From: Calothrix sp. PCC 7103
GTDB lineage: Bacteria > Cyanobacteriota > Cyanobacteriia > Cyanobacteriales > Nostocaceae
DNA: 64,000 bases
NCBI RefSeq assembly: GCF_000331305.1
Contig: NZ_KB217478.1
Coordinates: forward strand, 7,905,481 to 7,969,480
Direction of reading: 5' to 3'
Part shown: piece after piece, positions 46,690 through 57,810 of the stretch
Layout: each line of letters opens with the position of its first letter
How positions within the stretch are numbered: the stretch's first letter is position 1
Notes under the pieces: model-generated
What the model was told of the DNA's origin: nothing
The model's database searches: none
Seen by the model: the letters and a program-made list of their open reading frames with translations, nothing else
Program-made: the position numbers and the translations under genes

Positions 46690-47907
46690 ATGAAAGTAAA
46701 ATCTGTTTCATTTGCAAATTATAAAGCATTTTACGAACAACAGACAATGCAATTAAAACCAATTACTGTTTTAATTGGTAAAAATAGTTCGGGTAAAAGT
46801 TCTATTGCTAAACTATTTACCTTATTTGAAAACTCGCTTATGGGTAATATAGATGAACCGTTGTTATTAAAGAACAACGGAGTGGAATTGGGTGGAGAGT
46901 TTGATAATTTATTTTTCGAGAATAATCCAGGGGGAATTCCTTTAATTTTTCAGATTGTATTTGAGAATAATATACAAATAGAAGTAGCTTTACTTAAAAA
47001 AGTTGATGGTTATGGATTAGATGTTTTTCAATGGAAATACAAAGATGATACACACGAATATGCACTTGAACTTCAAGATGATAACTTATACGTGGACAAT
47101 ATTAGTAATAAAAATTACGAATGTTGCTTTAAAGGATTTATTCCTACTAAATTTATCGAAAAAAATACTATAGAAAATTTATCTGAAAGATTTAAAATTA
47201 ATAAAATTGATGTTGATTATATAGGGCCTTTTAGAATTTTGCCTGAAAGATATTTTTATTTAACAGGGCAAACACAATTTCGAGATACAGGAGTTACGGG
47301 TGAAAATGCCTACGCAATGCTTGGAGTAAGTAAATTGAAGAAAGACGATGATTTATGTGAAAATGTGGGTAAATGGTATAAAGAAAATTTTGGCGGTTGG
47401 GAATTAAAGGTAGACGATAGAGAGAAAAAACCTCTCATTCAAATCCTACTTTCTAAAAACGATACCGACGTAAATATTGTGGACGTTGGACAAGGAATGA
47501 ATCAAGCTTTGCCTTTGGTAGTTAGAGCTAATATTACGAATAGACCCGACTCTATGATAATTCTAGAACAGCCTGAACTTCATTTACATCCTGCCGCACA
47601 CGGTGATTTGGCTGAGTTATTTGCAAAATCAGCAAAGCAAAATAGCCAGACTTTTATTATCGAAACTCATTCTGAAAATATGCTTTTACGTCTTCGTAAG
47701 CTAGTTGTCGAAAATGATTTTGGTTTCACCAAAGATGATATAGTAATTTATTGGATAGAAGAAGCTGAATTTAAAGGGCAAGAATTAATGGAGATTACAA
47801 TTGATGAAGATGGGGTTTTAAGTGATTGGCGAGATGGGGTTTTTGATGAGGGTTTGAAAGAAATATTAGAAATGCAAAAGGCACTTAATAAAAAAGAACA
47901 AAAATAA
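46690..47907 (+). CDS. AAA ATPase, DUF3696/OLD-like, first gene of a candidate defence operon
   Basis: 405 residues, ABC/SMC-type ATPase: Walker A LIGKNSSGKSSI (~30-41), the family signature ILEQPELHLHPAAHGDLAEL with Walker B glutamate, and a switch His in IIETHSENMLLRLRKLV. A C-terminal segment (IEEAEFKGQELMEITIDEDG) is typical of DUF3696 proteins. The gene is very AT-rich. The next gene starts on the base after its stop. Paired ATPases of this type power nucleases in OLD, Gabija and PARIS-like anti-phage systems; the role here is inferred. Confidence 0.85.
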   Translation: MKVKSVSFANYKAFYEQQTMQLKPITVLIGKNSSGKSSIAKLFTLFENSLMGNIDEPLLLKNNGVELGGEFDNLFFENNPGGIPLIFQIVFENNIQIEVALLKKVDGYGLDVFQWKYKDDTHEYALELQDDNLYVDNISNKNYECCFKGFIPTKFIEKNTIENLSERFKINKIDVDYIGPFRILPERYFYLTGQTQFRDTGVTGENAYAMLGVSKLKKDDDLCENVGKWYKENFGGWELKVDDREKKPLIQILLSKNDTDVNIVDVGQGMNQALPLVVRANITNRPDSMIILEQPELHLHPAAHGDLAELFAKSAKQNSQTFIIETHSENMLLRLRKLVVENDFGFTKDDIVIYWIEEAEFKGQELMEITIDEDGVLSDWRDGVFDEGLKEILEMQKALNKKEQK

Positions 47908-48957
47908 ATGATAATTTCTTTCAATCCAATCGTTTTTCAAAGTCAAGATACTGAGATAGAGTCTACCTTAGCTAAAATACTTCTAGTTTTGATGGAAACG
48001 AACATCCACTTCATAGATATTAAAAGTATTAACGCTATTTTTTATGACGAAAATCTCAACTACATTTTTGATTTAAATGTAATTTCTAAAATATATTTTT
48101 CCTCTCAACAACAGAAAAGCTTTAAAGAGTTTTTAAATAAAAAAAGTCAAGTAGCCATTACTAGTTTATATAAACAGCACCTCAGACACATTGTTGTTGG
48201 CGCCGATGAATACAACAACGAAATACACCCTAAGAATGCTTATAAAATTCTTACAGAACGTTCAAAAGTCATAGTAGAAAATGGAATCAATGATTGGAAA
48301 TTTATTAGAGGTATTTGCCAAAAATATAGCAGTGGTAAAACAAAGAGGCGTTCTATTTATGAATTATTAAATCGAGCTATAAGAGATGAAATTATAGAAT
48401 CTGAGAACTGTGGTGGAATAGGAGAAATCACAAAAGTTACGCAAAACTTGATAAATAAGAATCGTTATCAAAATATCTATCAATATAAGTTGATGGCTAT
48501 TTTTGATAGTGATAAACAAGACTCAAATGGATTTATAACACCCCATAAAAGCAAAATTGAATACTTTAAGGTGAAAACAATTAGTACAATTCAACCCGCT
48601 GATTATGAACATGAATCTACGGATTTAATAATATGGCATGTTTTATACAAAAGAAAGCTTGAGAATTACGTACCGTTAAATGTATTGTTTGATAAAGTAA
48701 AATCAATAACCCCAAAGCAGAAAACTAACTTAGAAAGTAAAACTAATGATGAATTGGATTTTATAGAATACAATCAAGATAACATAGGAATAGGTGAATC
48801 AAAAATAAAAGAGCAATTTCCTGAAATGTTTCTTGACAAATTTTCTTACCGTGACTTTGAACAAAGGTGTGAACACCACAAAGTCTTTTTACAAGAAACA
48901 AACGAACTAGTTTCAGAAATGGAGCAAATCTTACTAAAAATTGCGAAAATTGTATGA
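47908..48957 (+). CDS. putative Toprim-like nuclease, second gene of the operon
   Basis: 349 residues, not recognised as a named family. The middle shows a plausible Toprim order: Glu124 in RSKVIVENGINDWKFI, then GGIGEITKVT, D200-x-D202 in LMAIFDSDKQ, and KRKLENYVPL. This Glu...DxD layout is that of OLD/AriB-type nucleases. Here it is a separate chain, unlike GajA where ATPase and Toprim are fused. One GGCGCC at 48201 is the only one in the operon. The next gene overlaps it by 4 bases. Nuclease role is inference. Confidence 0.55.
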   Translation: MIISFNPIVFQSQDTEIESTLAKILLVLMETNIHFIDIKSINAIFYDENLNYIFDLNVISKIYFSSQQQKSFKEFLNKKSQVAITSLYKQHLRHIVVGADEYNNEIHPKNAYKILTERSKVIVENGINDWKFIRGICQKYSSGKTKRRSIYELLNRAIRDEIIESENCGGIGEITKVTQNLINKNRYQNIYQYKLMAIFDSDKQDSNGFITPHKSKIEYFKVKTISTIQPADYEHESTDLIIWHVLYKRKLENYVPLNVLFDKVKSITPKQKTNLESKTNDELDFIEYNQDNIGIGESKIKEQFPEMFLDKFSYRDFEQRCEHHKVFLQETNELVSEMEQILLKIAKIV

Positions 48958-50528
48958 ATGAAAAAATCAGTGTTAAACCCGAAACTATATATTTGGAAGA
49001 TTTATTGAATGATATCGCTAATGGAGAATATAAAATACCTATATTTCAGAGAGACTTTGTGTGGAAAAGTTCTCAAATGATTGAATTATTTGATAGTATT
49101 TTAAAAGGTTATCCAATAGGTAGTTTATTATTTTGGAATACCAAAGGTTATAAAACTAAAGACGAAATAGGACCATACACTATAAAAAAACAAAATAGTG
49201 ATGTCAGATATGTTTTGGATGGGTTTCAAAGAATATCTACATTGTTTGGAGTATTGATAAATCCCAAAGAATATAAAGAAAAAGTAAATAAAAATGAGCT
49301 TAAGAATTTTTTAATTTACTTTGACGTTCGAGAAAATAACTTTAGCTATATCAGAAATCAAAGGGATAAAAATGTCTATTCAATTCCTCTTTATGAAATT
49401 TATGATAATCGTGAACTGTTTGCTTTTCTTCGTGAATTAGATAAAGAAGATATTGCAGAAATTAAGAAAAATCAATATATTGATAACGCAAGAAATTTAC
49501 ATAATATTTTACACAAATATAGATTGCCTTATGTAGAAATAAAGGGAGGAGATATAAAAAGTGCTGTTGAAATTTTTTCAAGAATAAACTCAACAGGAAC
49601 AGAAATTTCTGAAGACTTTATGCTTTCAGCACTAAGCTATAATTTAGAGACAGATTTTTTACTTAGTGATTCAATTACTGAATTTATTAATAGTTTAGAT
49701 ATTTATAATTTTGAAGACTTGAAAAGAGATACGATTTTAGATTGCATTTCTAATGCAACTGGGAAAATTTATTTTGATGTAAAAGTTGAAGATTTAGTTA
49801 AAAATCCAGATTTAGAGTTATTTACAAAGAAAGCATATGTACACATTAAAAAAGCTATAGATTTTTTATATAAAAAACTATTTATAATAAATAATAGCTT
49901 ATTACCTTATCCATCTCAACTTATTTTTATTTCAGAATATTTTAGATTAAACCCGGAGCCAACTTTTCAACAATATAATGCTTTAGAAAGTTGGTTTTGG
50001 ATAACAACTTATTCAAATTATTTTACATTGTATTCTTTAAGCCAGCAAAGAAGTGCATATGAAGTATTTTGTGAATTTGCAAAAGGACAGCATCCTGATG
50101 GAATTTATAAAGTTAATAGTGATATGACTTTTAATACAGCTAAGTACCCAAATAAATTAAATTTTACAGGTGTTAGACCGAAAGCATTACAATTATTTTA
50201 TTTAAAATCAATTATTCAAAACAATCCAATTCAAGATAGAGAAGGAATAAAAGAAATTTTTATTTCCACTTCAAAAAAAGATAAAATTCCAGCCAATATC
50301 ATTCTCAGATTATCATCCGAGTTTGAGGAAGATAAAAATAAAAAGCAAGTAAATAGTTTTATCAATACTTCTTCAATTGAAGTTTTAGAAAGACATTTTA
50401 TAACACAAGAAATGCTTGATTTATATAAAAATAGTAAAATAGATGTTTTTATTTCAAAAAGAGAGGAATATTTAAAGTCAAAAGAATCTGAATTTGTAAC
50501 AAAGATAGGAGTTAGATATATAGAGTAA
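48954..50528 (+). CDS. DUF262 (GmrS-type) protein, third gene of the operon
   Basis: 524 residues. DUF262/ParB-like nucleotide-binding domain: YKIPIFQRDFVWKSSQMIEL (~27), GYPIGSLLFW, and LDGFQRISTLFG, where Phe replaces the first Gln of the usual DGQQR. A motif SRINSTGTEISEDFMLSAL follows. No DUF1524 HNH half is visible at the C-terminus, unlike complete GmrSD. Overlaps the Toprim-like gene by ATGA. Very AT-rich. In GmrSD this domain uses NTP to direct cleavage of modified DNA. Confidence 0.85.
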   Translation: MNEKISVKPETIYLEDLLNDIANGEYKIPIFQRDFVWKSSQMIELFDSILKGYPIGSLLFWNTKGYKTKDEIGPYTIKKQNSDVRYVLDGFQRISTLFGVLINPKEYKEKVNKNELKNFLIYFDVRENNFSYIRNQRDKNVYSIPLYEIYDNRELFAFLRELDKEDIAEIKKNQYIDNARNLHNILHKYRLPYVEIKGGDIKSAVEIFSRINSTGTEISEDFMLSALSYNLETDFLLSDSITEFINSLDIYNFEDLKRDTILDCISNATGKIYFDVKVEDLVKNPDLELFTKKAYVHIKKAIDFLYKKLFIINNSLLPYPSQLIFISEYFRLNPEPTFQQYNALESWFWITTYSNYFTLYSLSQQRSAYEVFCEFAKGQHPDGIYKVNSDMTFNTAKYPNKLNFTGVRPKALQLFYLKSIIQNNPIQDREGIKEIFISTSKKDKIPANIILRLSSEFEEDKNKKQVNSFINTSSIEVLERHFITQEMLDLYKNSKIDVFISKREEYLKSKESEFVTKIGVRYIE

Positions 50529-50629
50529 ACTAGTAATCACTCTAAAATTTAAACGAATACACGACAGTTTTAATTTGTGCAATCTAAAGCTTAACAAAAG
50601 CTTATCTTTCCTGCTAAAGCGAAGGCAAA

Positions 50630-50920
50630 TTAGATGTTTAACTTACTTTCATCAAGCTTTCGACTATTTTGCTGATTAATAAACTCATCAAACAAACTGA
50701 AAAATCTTTCTACTGCATTGCGCTCATCGGCAGAGTGAAAGAGAATAATACTTGCCCATAGCTGTCCAGTTTCAACATGGAATCTCTCTCTTATCCACAA
50801 CAAAAATTGTTGAAATTCGTTCTCTTGTTCTGTTGGTGCTATACCTAGTTCACGTCGAGCAAAGTAATACCCATCTAAAAAAGCCTGAAGATTGAAAATA
50901 GAGTTTTTTCCTAAGTACAT
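50630..50920 (-). CDS. small hypothetical protein
   Basis: 96 residues (MYLGKNSIFNLQAFLDGYYF...). Continues ARRELGIAPTEQENEFQQFL and SADERNAVERFFSLFDEFIN. Small proteins of this appearance recur in filamentous cyanobacteria; the helical, acidic make-up resembles immunity proteins but no partner toxin is adjacent. It converges on the DUF262 gene, about 100 bases away. Confidence 0.55.
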   Translation of the reverse strand: MYLGKNSIFNLQAFLDGYYFARRELGIAPTEQENEFQQFLLWIRERFHVETGQLWASIILFHSADERNAVERFFSLFDEFINQQNSRKLDESKLNI

Positions 50921-51471
50921 CGCAGTACATATTTATTTTATTGAACAATATTTTTGATATGGCTCACGGCGCCGCGTACATCTTTGAGACCTAGGATTAG
51001 TATAGGAAAGAAAGGTTTGTGTTCTATTTTATTAATTTTGAGGGTAGGCGCCTGACTTTCTTTGCTCTGAGTCTCTGTGGTAAAGATAATTATATTCACT
51101 ACTGTACAGCAGAAGAAGGCCTGTGCTACGAGGCACTATTTTAAACAAGGCATAAAGTGTTAGGTTGCGCTGTTGCTAAACTCAACCTACAATTTATAAT
51201 TATATTACTATAAAATTAATTAAGAATGTAAATAAAAATTAATATTTGTGTGAGTTAATACTTTCTGATAATCTAAAGTTTTGTAAAGAAAAGTCTCAGT
51301 TTTTATATCGTTTTGTGTCAAACAGACGACAAAATAGGCTTTTGAGTCGCATTTTCTGATAAAAAATTCAATAGTGCCTCACATAGCCTAATTAAGGAGA
51401 GCCAAGGGTTTGCTTATTGTAGCCATTGGAATTCCAGCAGAGAACACGCATATCTTAGGAGCTTCATTAGC
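50921..51471. other. long leader region upstream of chlH
   Basis: About 550 bases with no gene. Contains GGCGCC twice (50968, 51048) and a dispersed-repeat scrap (CTGAGTCTCTGTGGT near 51070). The last ~250 bases should hold the chlH promoter and 5' UTR; AGGAG lies 11 bases before the ATG. No riboswitch recognised. Confidence 0.5.
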
Positions 51472-54400
51472 ATGTTCACTCACGTCAAGTCCACCATTCG
51501 TCATATTGCACCCGATGACTTGCGGGGACGGCATTTACTCAAGGTGGTCTATGTCGTGCTAGAGTCTCAGTATCAAAGTGCTTTATCACAGGCTGTTCGG
51601 GAAATCAACGCAAAAAACCCGAATTTAGCGATTGAGATAAGCGGATACTTGATTGAAGAACTCCGCGACGCAGAAAATTACGCGGACTTTAAGCGGGAGT
51701 TGGAAACCGCAAATATTTTTATAGCTTCATTAATTTTCATTGAAGATTTGGCGCAGAAGGTCGTTGAAGCTGTACAACCCATTCGAGACTCTTTGGATGT
51801 AGCGGTGGTTTTCCCATCGATGCCAGAAGTTATGCGTCTTAACAAGATGGGTAGCTTTTCGCTGGCGCAGTTGGGTCAATCAAAAAGCGCTATTGCCCAG
51901 TTTATGAGAAAGCGCAAGGAAAAATCTGGCGCCGGTTTCCAAGATGGTATGCTTAAGCTATTGCGGACACTGCCAAATGTGCTGAAGTACCTACCTATGG
52001 AGAAAGCACAAGACGCGCGCAACTTCATGCTCAGTTTTCAGTATTGGTTGGGTGGTTCTCCTGAGAACCTCGAAAACTTCTTGCTGATGCTGGTCGATAA
52101 ATATGTATTTAAAAAAGAAGATGTCGATACACTGCCTATCGCGTCTTTACAATACGAACAACCAGTTGTATATCCTGATATGGGAGTTTGGCACCCTTTG
52201 GCGCCTAACATGTATGAGGATGTACGCGAGTATCTCAACTGGTATAACAGTCGCAAAGATATTTCCAAAGATTTAAAAGACCCACTGGCACCTTGCGTTG
52301 GTTTAGTATTGCAACGTACCCACCTTGTTACAGGGGATGATGCTCACTATGTGGCAATGGTACAGGAGTTAGAATCACTCGGCGCCAGGGTTATACCTGT
52401 ATTTGCTGGCGGTTTGGACTTTTCTAAGCCAGTTGATGCTTACTTTTACGAACCTACATCTAAGCAAATACACGTAGACGCAATAATTTCTTTGACAGGA
52501 TTTGCGCTTGTTGGTGGACCAGCTAGACAAGACCATCCAAAAGCAATTGACTCGCTCAAGCGTCTCAATCGTCCGTATATGGTCGCTTTACCTTTGGTAT
52601 TTCAAACTACCGAAGAATGGTTGGATAGTGATTTAGGATTGCACCCTATTCAAGTTGCACTGCAAATTGCCATTCCTGAACTTGATGGCGCCATTGAACC
52701 GATTATTATGTCGGGACGTGATGGTGCAACGGGTAAAGCTATTGCACTGCAAGACCGTATCGAAGCAATTGCTGGAAGGGCAATGAAATGGGCTAACCTG
52801 CGTAGAAAGCCGAAGTTAACCAAGAAAGTTGCTATTACTGTATTTAGTTTCCCACCAGATAAAGGTAACGTTGGTACTGCCGCTTACCTGGATGTGTTTG
52901 GTTCTATATATGAGGTAATGAAAGCACTTCGTGATAACGGGTACGACGTGCAAGACTTACCCGAAGACCCGAAAGCTTTGTTGGAAGCAGTTATTCACGA
53001 CGCACAAGCACAGTACAGTAGTCCTGAACTAAACGTTGCGTATCGGATGTCTGTACCTGAATACGAGAAATTAACACCTTACTCGCAACGCTTGGAAGAA
53101 AACTGGGGACCACCACCCGGACACCTCAACAGCGATGGACAAAATTTACTCGTTTACGGTAAGCACTTTGGTAATGTATTTATTGGTGTACAGCCAACAT
53201 TTGGTTACGAGGGTGACCCAATGCGGTTGTTATTCTCGCGTTCCGCAAGTCCACACCACGGTTTTGCCGCATATTACACCTATTTAGAACAGGTTTGGGG
53301 CGCCGATGCAGTACTTCACTTTGGGACTCACGGTTCGTTAGAATTTATGCCTGGTAAGCAAATGGGTATGTCAGGCGAATGTTACCCAGATAATTTAATT
53401 GGCAACATTCCCAACCTGTATTACTACGCAGCGAATAATCCTAGCGAAGCGACAATTGCCAAACGTCGCGGTTACGCTGAAACAATTTCTTACCTAACTC
53501 CACCTGCTGAAAACGCTGGTTTGTATAAAGGATTAAAAGAACTCAGTGAATTAATCGCTTCGTACCAAACCTTAAAAGACAGTGGTCGCGGTATCCCCAT
53601 TGTTAACACCATCATGGATAAATGCCGGATGGTTAACTTGGATAAAGATATTGAGTTACCAGAAACCGATGCTAAAGATATGTCCCAAGATGAACGGGAT
53701 AATATAGTTGGTATCGTTTACCGCAAGTTGATGGAAATCGAATCACGATTGTTACCTTGCGGGTTACACGTTATTGGTAAACCTCCAAGTGCAGAAGAAG
53801 CAATAGCAACACTTGTAAACATTGCTAGCTTAGACCGTGCTGAAGAAGAACTTCTTGGTTTACCCCGCATTATTGCCAATAGCATATATCGCGACTTAGA
53901 AGAAATTTATCGAAACAGCGATAAAGGTATTCTCAAAGATGTTGAGTTATTACAAAACATCACCTTGGCAATACGTGCGGCAGTTTCTGCACTTGTAAAA
54001 GCCCAAACCGATGCTGAAGGAAGAGTATCATTAATTTCCAAACTCAACTTCTTCAACATGGGCAAAAAGGAACCGTGGGTAGAAGCATTGCACAACTGCG
54101 GTTACACGAACGTAGATACCGATTCCATCAAGAAGTTATTTGAGTATTTGGAATTCTGCCTGGAACAAGTTTGTGCAGATAAAGAACTTGCAGGATTATT
54201 ACGCGGTTTAGAAGGTGAGTATATTCTACCTGGACCAGGTGGAGACCCCATCCGCAACCCTGATGTATTACCTACAGGTAAAAACATTCACGCCCTTGAC
54301 CCGCAGTCAATTCCTACCCAAGCCGCAGTACAATCAGCGAAAATCGTTGTTGATAGACTGCTCGCGCGTAACATGGCAGAAAACGACGGTAACTATCCTG

Positions 54401-55464
54401 AAACTATTGCCTGTGTACTTTGGGGTACAGATAACATTAAAACCTACGGGGAATCACTAGCACAAATCATGTGGATGGTTGGTGTAAGACCAGTTCCCGA
54501 TGCACTTGGTCGCGTTAACAAGTTAGAATTAATACCTTTATCGGAATTAGGGCGCCCACGTATCGACGTAGTAATTAACTGTTCGGGTGTATTCCGCGAC
54601 TTGTTTATTAACCAAATGAACCTGCTTGATCAAGCTGTAAAAATGGCAGCAGAAGCAGACGAACCTTTGGAGATGAACTTTATTCGCAAACACGCGATGG
54701 CACAAGCAGAGGAAATGGGCATTAACCTGCGTCAAGCAGCTACGCGCGTATTCTCCAATGCTTCTGGTTCCTACTCGTCAAATATCAACTTGGCAGTAGA
54801 AAATAGTTCATGGGATAGCGAAGCCGAATTACAAGAAATGTACCTCAACCGTAAGTCATTTGCCTTTAGTGCAGATAACCCAGGTATGATGGAAAACTCC
54901 AGAAAGATATTTGAGCAAAGCCTCAAAACAGCTTCGGTAACATTTCAAAACCTCGACTCTTCGGAAATTTCTGTAACCGACGTATCGCACTACTACGACT
55001 CTGATCCAACCAAAGTTGTCGCTTCTTTGCGTGCGGATGGTAAAAAGCCAATATCTTACATGGCAGACACCACCACCGCAAACGCACAAGTTCGCAGCTT
55101 ATCCGAAACCGTAAGATTAGACGCACGTACCAAATTATTAAACCCCAAATGGTACGAAGGAATGTTAAATCACGGTTACGAAGGAGTACGCGAACTATCC
55201 AAACGGTTAGTTAATACTGTAGGATGGAGCGCAACATCAGGCGCCGTTGATAACTGGATATATGAAGACGCAAACGAAACCTTCATGAACGACAAAGAAA
55301 TGCAGGAACGTTTGCTCAACTTGAACCCCAACTCATTCCGCAAAATGGTAACAACATTGTTGGAAGCTAACGGTCGGGGATATTGGGAAACCAGCGAAGA
55401 AAACTTAGAACGTCTCCGCGAGTTATACCAAGAAGTTGAAAACCGAATTGAGGGAATAGAATAA
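51472..55464 (+). CDS. chlH: magnesium chelatase subunit H
   Basis: 1330 residues, full family length. Begins [20 protein letters not shown] and contains the diagnostic [40 protein letters not shown] and [20 protein letters not shown]. The H subunit binds protoporphyrin IX and with ChlI and ChlD inserts Mg2+, the first committed step of chlorophyll synthesis. In cyanobacteria it is soluble or loosely bound to thylakoids and activated by GUN4. Single-gene unit here. Confidence 0.98.
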   Translation: MFTHVKSTIRHIAPDDLRGRHLLKVVYVVLESQYQSALSQAVREINAKNPNLAIEISGYLIEELRDAENYADFKRELETANIFIASLIFIEDLAQKVVEAVQPIRDSLDVAVVFPSMPEVMRLNKMGSFSLAQLGQSKSAIAQFMRKRKEKSGAGFQDGMLKLLRTLPNVLKYLPMEKAQDARNFMLSFQYWLGGSPENLENFLLMLVDKYVFKKEDVDTLPIASLQYEQPVVYPDMGVWHPLAPNMYEDVREYLNWYNSRKDISKDLKDPLAPCVGLVLQRTHLVTGDDAHYVAMVQELESLGARVIPVFAGGLDFSKPVDAYFYEPTSKQIHVDAIISLTGFALVGGPARQDHPKAIDSLKRLNRPYMVALPLVFQTTEEWLDSDLGLHPIQVALQIAIPELDGAIEPIIMSGRDGATGKAIALQDRIEAIAGRAMKWANLRRKPKLTKKVAITVFSFPPDKGNVGTAAYLDVFGSIYEVMKALRDNGYDVQDLPEDPKALLEAVIHDAQAQYSSPELNVAYRMSVPEYEKLTPYSQRLEENWGPPPGHLNSDGQNLLVYGKHFGNVFIGVQPTFGYEGDPMRLLFSRSASPHHGFAAYYTYLEQVWGADAVLHFGTHGSLEFMPGKQMGMSGECYPDNLIGNIPNLYYYAANNPSEATIAKRRGYAETISYLTPPAENAGLYKGLKELSELIASYQTLKDSGRGIPIVNTIMDKCRMVNLDKDIELPETDAKDMSQDERDNIVGIVYRKLMEIESRLLPCGLHVIGKPPSAEEAIATLVNIASLDRAEEELLGLPRIIANSIYRDLEEIYRNSDKGILKDVELLQNITLAIRAAVSALVKAQTDAEGRVSLISKLNFFNMGKKEPWVEALHNCGYTNVDTDSIKKLFEYLEFCLEQVCADKELAGLLRGLEGEYILPGPGGDPIRNPDVLPTGKNIHALDPQSIPTQAAVQSAKIVVDRLLARNMAENDGNYPETIACVLWGTDNIKTYGESLAQIMWMVGVRPVPDALGRVNKLELIPLSELGRPRIDVVINCSGVFRDLFINQMNLLDQAVKMAAEADEPLEMNFIRKHAMAQAEEMGINLRQAATRVFSNASGSYSSNINLAVENSSWDSEAELQEMYLNRKSFAFSADNPGMMENSRKIFEQSLKTASVTFQNLDSSEISVTDVSHYYDSDPTKVVASLRADGKKPISYMADTTTANAQVRSLSETVRLDARTKLLNPKWYEGMLNHGYEGVRELSKRLVNTVGWSATSGAVDNWIYEDANETFMNDKEMQERLLNLNPNSFRKMVTTLLEANGRGYWETSEENLERLRELYQEVENRIEGIE

Positions 55465-55468
55465 ATTA

Positions 55469-55500
55469 TCCCTCTTGTGGAGCGGGCATCCCTGCCCGCC
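55469..55500. repeat. 32-base GC-rich palindromic repeat, second identical copy
   Basis: Identical over 32 bases to 13039-13070. It starts five bases after the chlH stop codon and may serve as its terminator. Confidence 0.85.
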
Positions 55501-55684
55501 CCTGAATAGAAAAACAAAAGGAAGGGCAAGAATGTCCATCCCAAAAAAAAATTTTGAGGATTTTTTAATTGAGAAATTCCTCAAGCTAATTTATTAAACT
55601 GATATAAGCGGGTAACAGAGGTATAGGCGCCTTGTTACCCGCTTTACAGCATTAGAAACTGTCTAGTTGCACTCCAAAATTATT

Positions 55685-56260
55685 ATGGAAGCTTTAACAC
55701 TTGATATAAAATCAGTTATTGACCTGACAGACGAGCAGTTTTTCCAGCTATGTCAGGCAAATAAAGACTTAAGATTTGAACGCACCGCAACAGGAGATTT
55801 AATTATCATGTCACCAGCAGGAGGAGAAACAGGCAATAGAAATGGTAGATTAAATCAACAATTATTTAATTGGTCTGATACAGATAATACAGGCATAGCA
55901 TTTGACTCATCTACTGGATTTAAACTACCTAATGGAGCCGACCGTTCCCCCGATGCTTCTTGGGTAAAATTGGAAAGATGGAATGCATTGACTCCTGAAC
56001 AGCAAACTAAATTTTTACCTCTTTGCCCTGATTTTGTAGTTGAAATACTTTCTCCTAGTGATAGCTTGAAAGTAACTCAAGAAAAAATGAAAGAGTATAG
56101 AGATAATGGCGCGCGCTTGGGTTGGTTGATAAATCGGAGGACGAAGCAAGTAGAGATTTACCGTATTGGGCAAGAAGTTGAAGTTTTGGATAATCCTACC
56201 AGGATATCAGGTGAAGATGTTTTACCAGGGTTTGTTTTAAATTTGGTAGCAATCTGGTAG
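55685..56260 (+). CDS. Uma2 family (DUF820) protein
   Basis: 191 residues from ATG 55685 (MEALTLDIKSVIDLTDEQFF). Motifs: RSPDASWVKLERW, LCPDFVVEILSPSDSL and MKEYRDNGARLGWLINR, the PD-(D/E)xK-like core of Uma2. It has a neighbouring paralogue (56369-56943) of nearly the same sequence, so the pair is a recent tandem duplication. Confidence 0.9.
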   Translation: MEALTLDIKSVIDLTDEQFFQLCQANKDLRFERTATGDLIIMSPAGGETGNRNGRLNQQLFNWSDTDNTGIAFDSSTGFKLPNGADRSPDASWVKLERWNALTPEQQTKFLPLCPDFVVEILSPSDSLKVTQEKMKEYRDNGARLGWLINRRTKQVEIYRIGQEVEVLDNPTRISGEDVLPGFVLNLVAIW

Positions 56261-56368
56261 TAACACAACCTCGCAAGCGCCAAATTACTCAACCCTAATG
56301 CTGCAAAGAAATACTTAGTTACGACGAAGGTGTACGCAAATTCAAACCTGGTAATACCAAATAATTTT

Positions 56369-56943
56369 ATGGAAGCCCTAACAATAGATATACAATCAGT
56401 TATTGAACTGACAGACGAGCAATTTTTCCAGTTATGTCAGGCAAATAGAAACTTAAGGTTTGAAAGAACAGCTAGCGGGGAATTAGTTATAATGCCACCA
56501 GTTGGAGGAGAAAGCAGTAATCGTAATGCTTCATTAACGACTCAACTATGGATTTGGAATGAGCAAAGCCAATTAGGAATGGTATTTGACTCCTCTGGGG
56601 GTTTCAAGCTACGTAATGGCGCGACCGTTCCCCCGATGCTTCCTGGGTAAAATTAGAACGTTGGAATGCACTAACACCTGAACAGCAAACTAGATTTTTA
56701 CCTCTTTGCCCTGATTTTGTAATTGAGTTACTTTCTCCCAGCGATAGTTTGAAAGCAACTCAAGAAAAGATGGAAGAATATAGAGATAATGGCGCCCGCT
56801 TAGGTTGGTTGATAAATCGTAAGACAAGGCAAGTAGAAATTTACCGTGTTGGGCAAGAAGTTGAAGTTTTAGAAAATCTAAGTAGTTTGTCAGGTGAGGA
56901 AGTTTTGCCTGGATTTGTTTTAAATTTGGCAGCGATCTGGTAG
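56369..56943 (+). pseudogene. Uma2 paralogue inactivated by a one-base frameshift
   Basis: Starts MEALTIDIQSVIELTDEQFF, parallel to the upstream copy, and runs to FKLRNGATVPPMLPG and a stop. Shifting frame near 56621 restores SPDASWVKLERWNALTPEQQ and the rest of the protein to a stop at 56943. The intact copy reads GGAGCCGACCG here; this one reads GGCGCGACCG, one base short, as if a GGCGCC site had lost a C. Confidence 0.85.
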
Positions 56944-57003
56944 AAACTATTGCCTTAAAACAACTTATCAATAGTGTAACAGAAAGGGTAATAGATATAA
57001 TTT

Positions 57004-57810
57004 TTAACTAATTATATTATAGAAGTTTTTTCTATGAATATATAAACTTGCTAGATATTTAAGGTCATTATCACCCTGAATATGCTCATCAAGTATAGCT
57101 CGTATTTCGGGCAATCTCTTATAAAAATATGGTGTAGGAATTTTTTCTACCCATTGAGTATCTCTAAAATCTTGATAATCACCAAATATCCGAGTATAAT
57201 GCTCATTAGGTATAAGTTCACGAATTGCAGCAACCATAGCTTTAAAAAGAGCTTGATGCTTCGTTTTATTTCGTTCTATAACAAGAGACCAATGTTCTGC
57301 TATGTAATTTTCCGAAGCATGAGCGTCATCAAAAATTATTATATCAGCATTATCAAAAAATGGATTAATATTAAATAAACTACTATAAGTTGTGACAGCA
57401 AGTGTCTCTGCATTTGTATACTCAGCTATTATAGTAGGTGAATAATCTGTTCGACCACCCACAAAAGCATTCGCTTTAATTCCATATTTACTTAAAGCCT
57501 GCTCAACTACTTGATTTACAAGCTGGCGAGTCGGGCAAAGATAAACAACTCTGTAGTTATAGTAGCGACGATTCCACTCCCCTATCAAAAGAGCAACAAG
57601 AGTTTTTCCACTTCCAGTAGGGAGTTGTATTGCAACATCAGAATTTTTTACAATCCCTTTTTTATCAGATTCTCTCAGTTTATAATATTCCCTCAATATA
57701 TCAGCTTGGTGAGAGAGTGGTCCTTCAACTTTCCTGTTCCTTAAATCCCAGAAAAGCGCTTCGGGATTTTCGGCTGAAATATTAGATTGACGTATCTTCT
57801 TGAATGCCAT
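57004..57810 (-). pseudogene. DEAD/DEAH helicase, N-terminal half only
   Basis: 268 residues with a Q-motif-like start and Walker A LPTGSGKTLVALLIGEW, CPTRQLVNQVVEQ, a Walker B box DDAH (IIIFDDAHASENYIAEHW) and TTYSSLFNINPFF. The protein stops soon after helicase domain 1; motifs IV-VI and the second RecA domain are missing, so a full-length ancestor was cut. It could retain only ATP/DNA binding. Confidence 0.75.

Noticed and set aside
54215-55544. Several long open frames on the other frames and strand of chlH
   Set aside because: They lack recognisable motifs and lie wholly within a highly conserved gene; they are by-products of its codon use.
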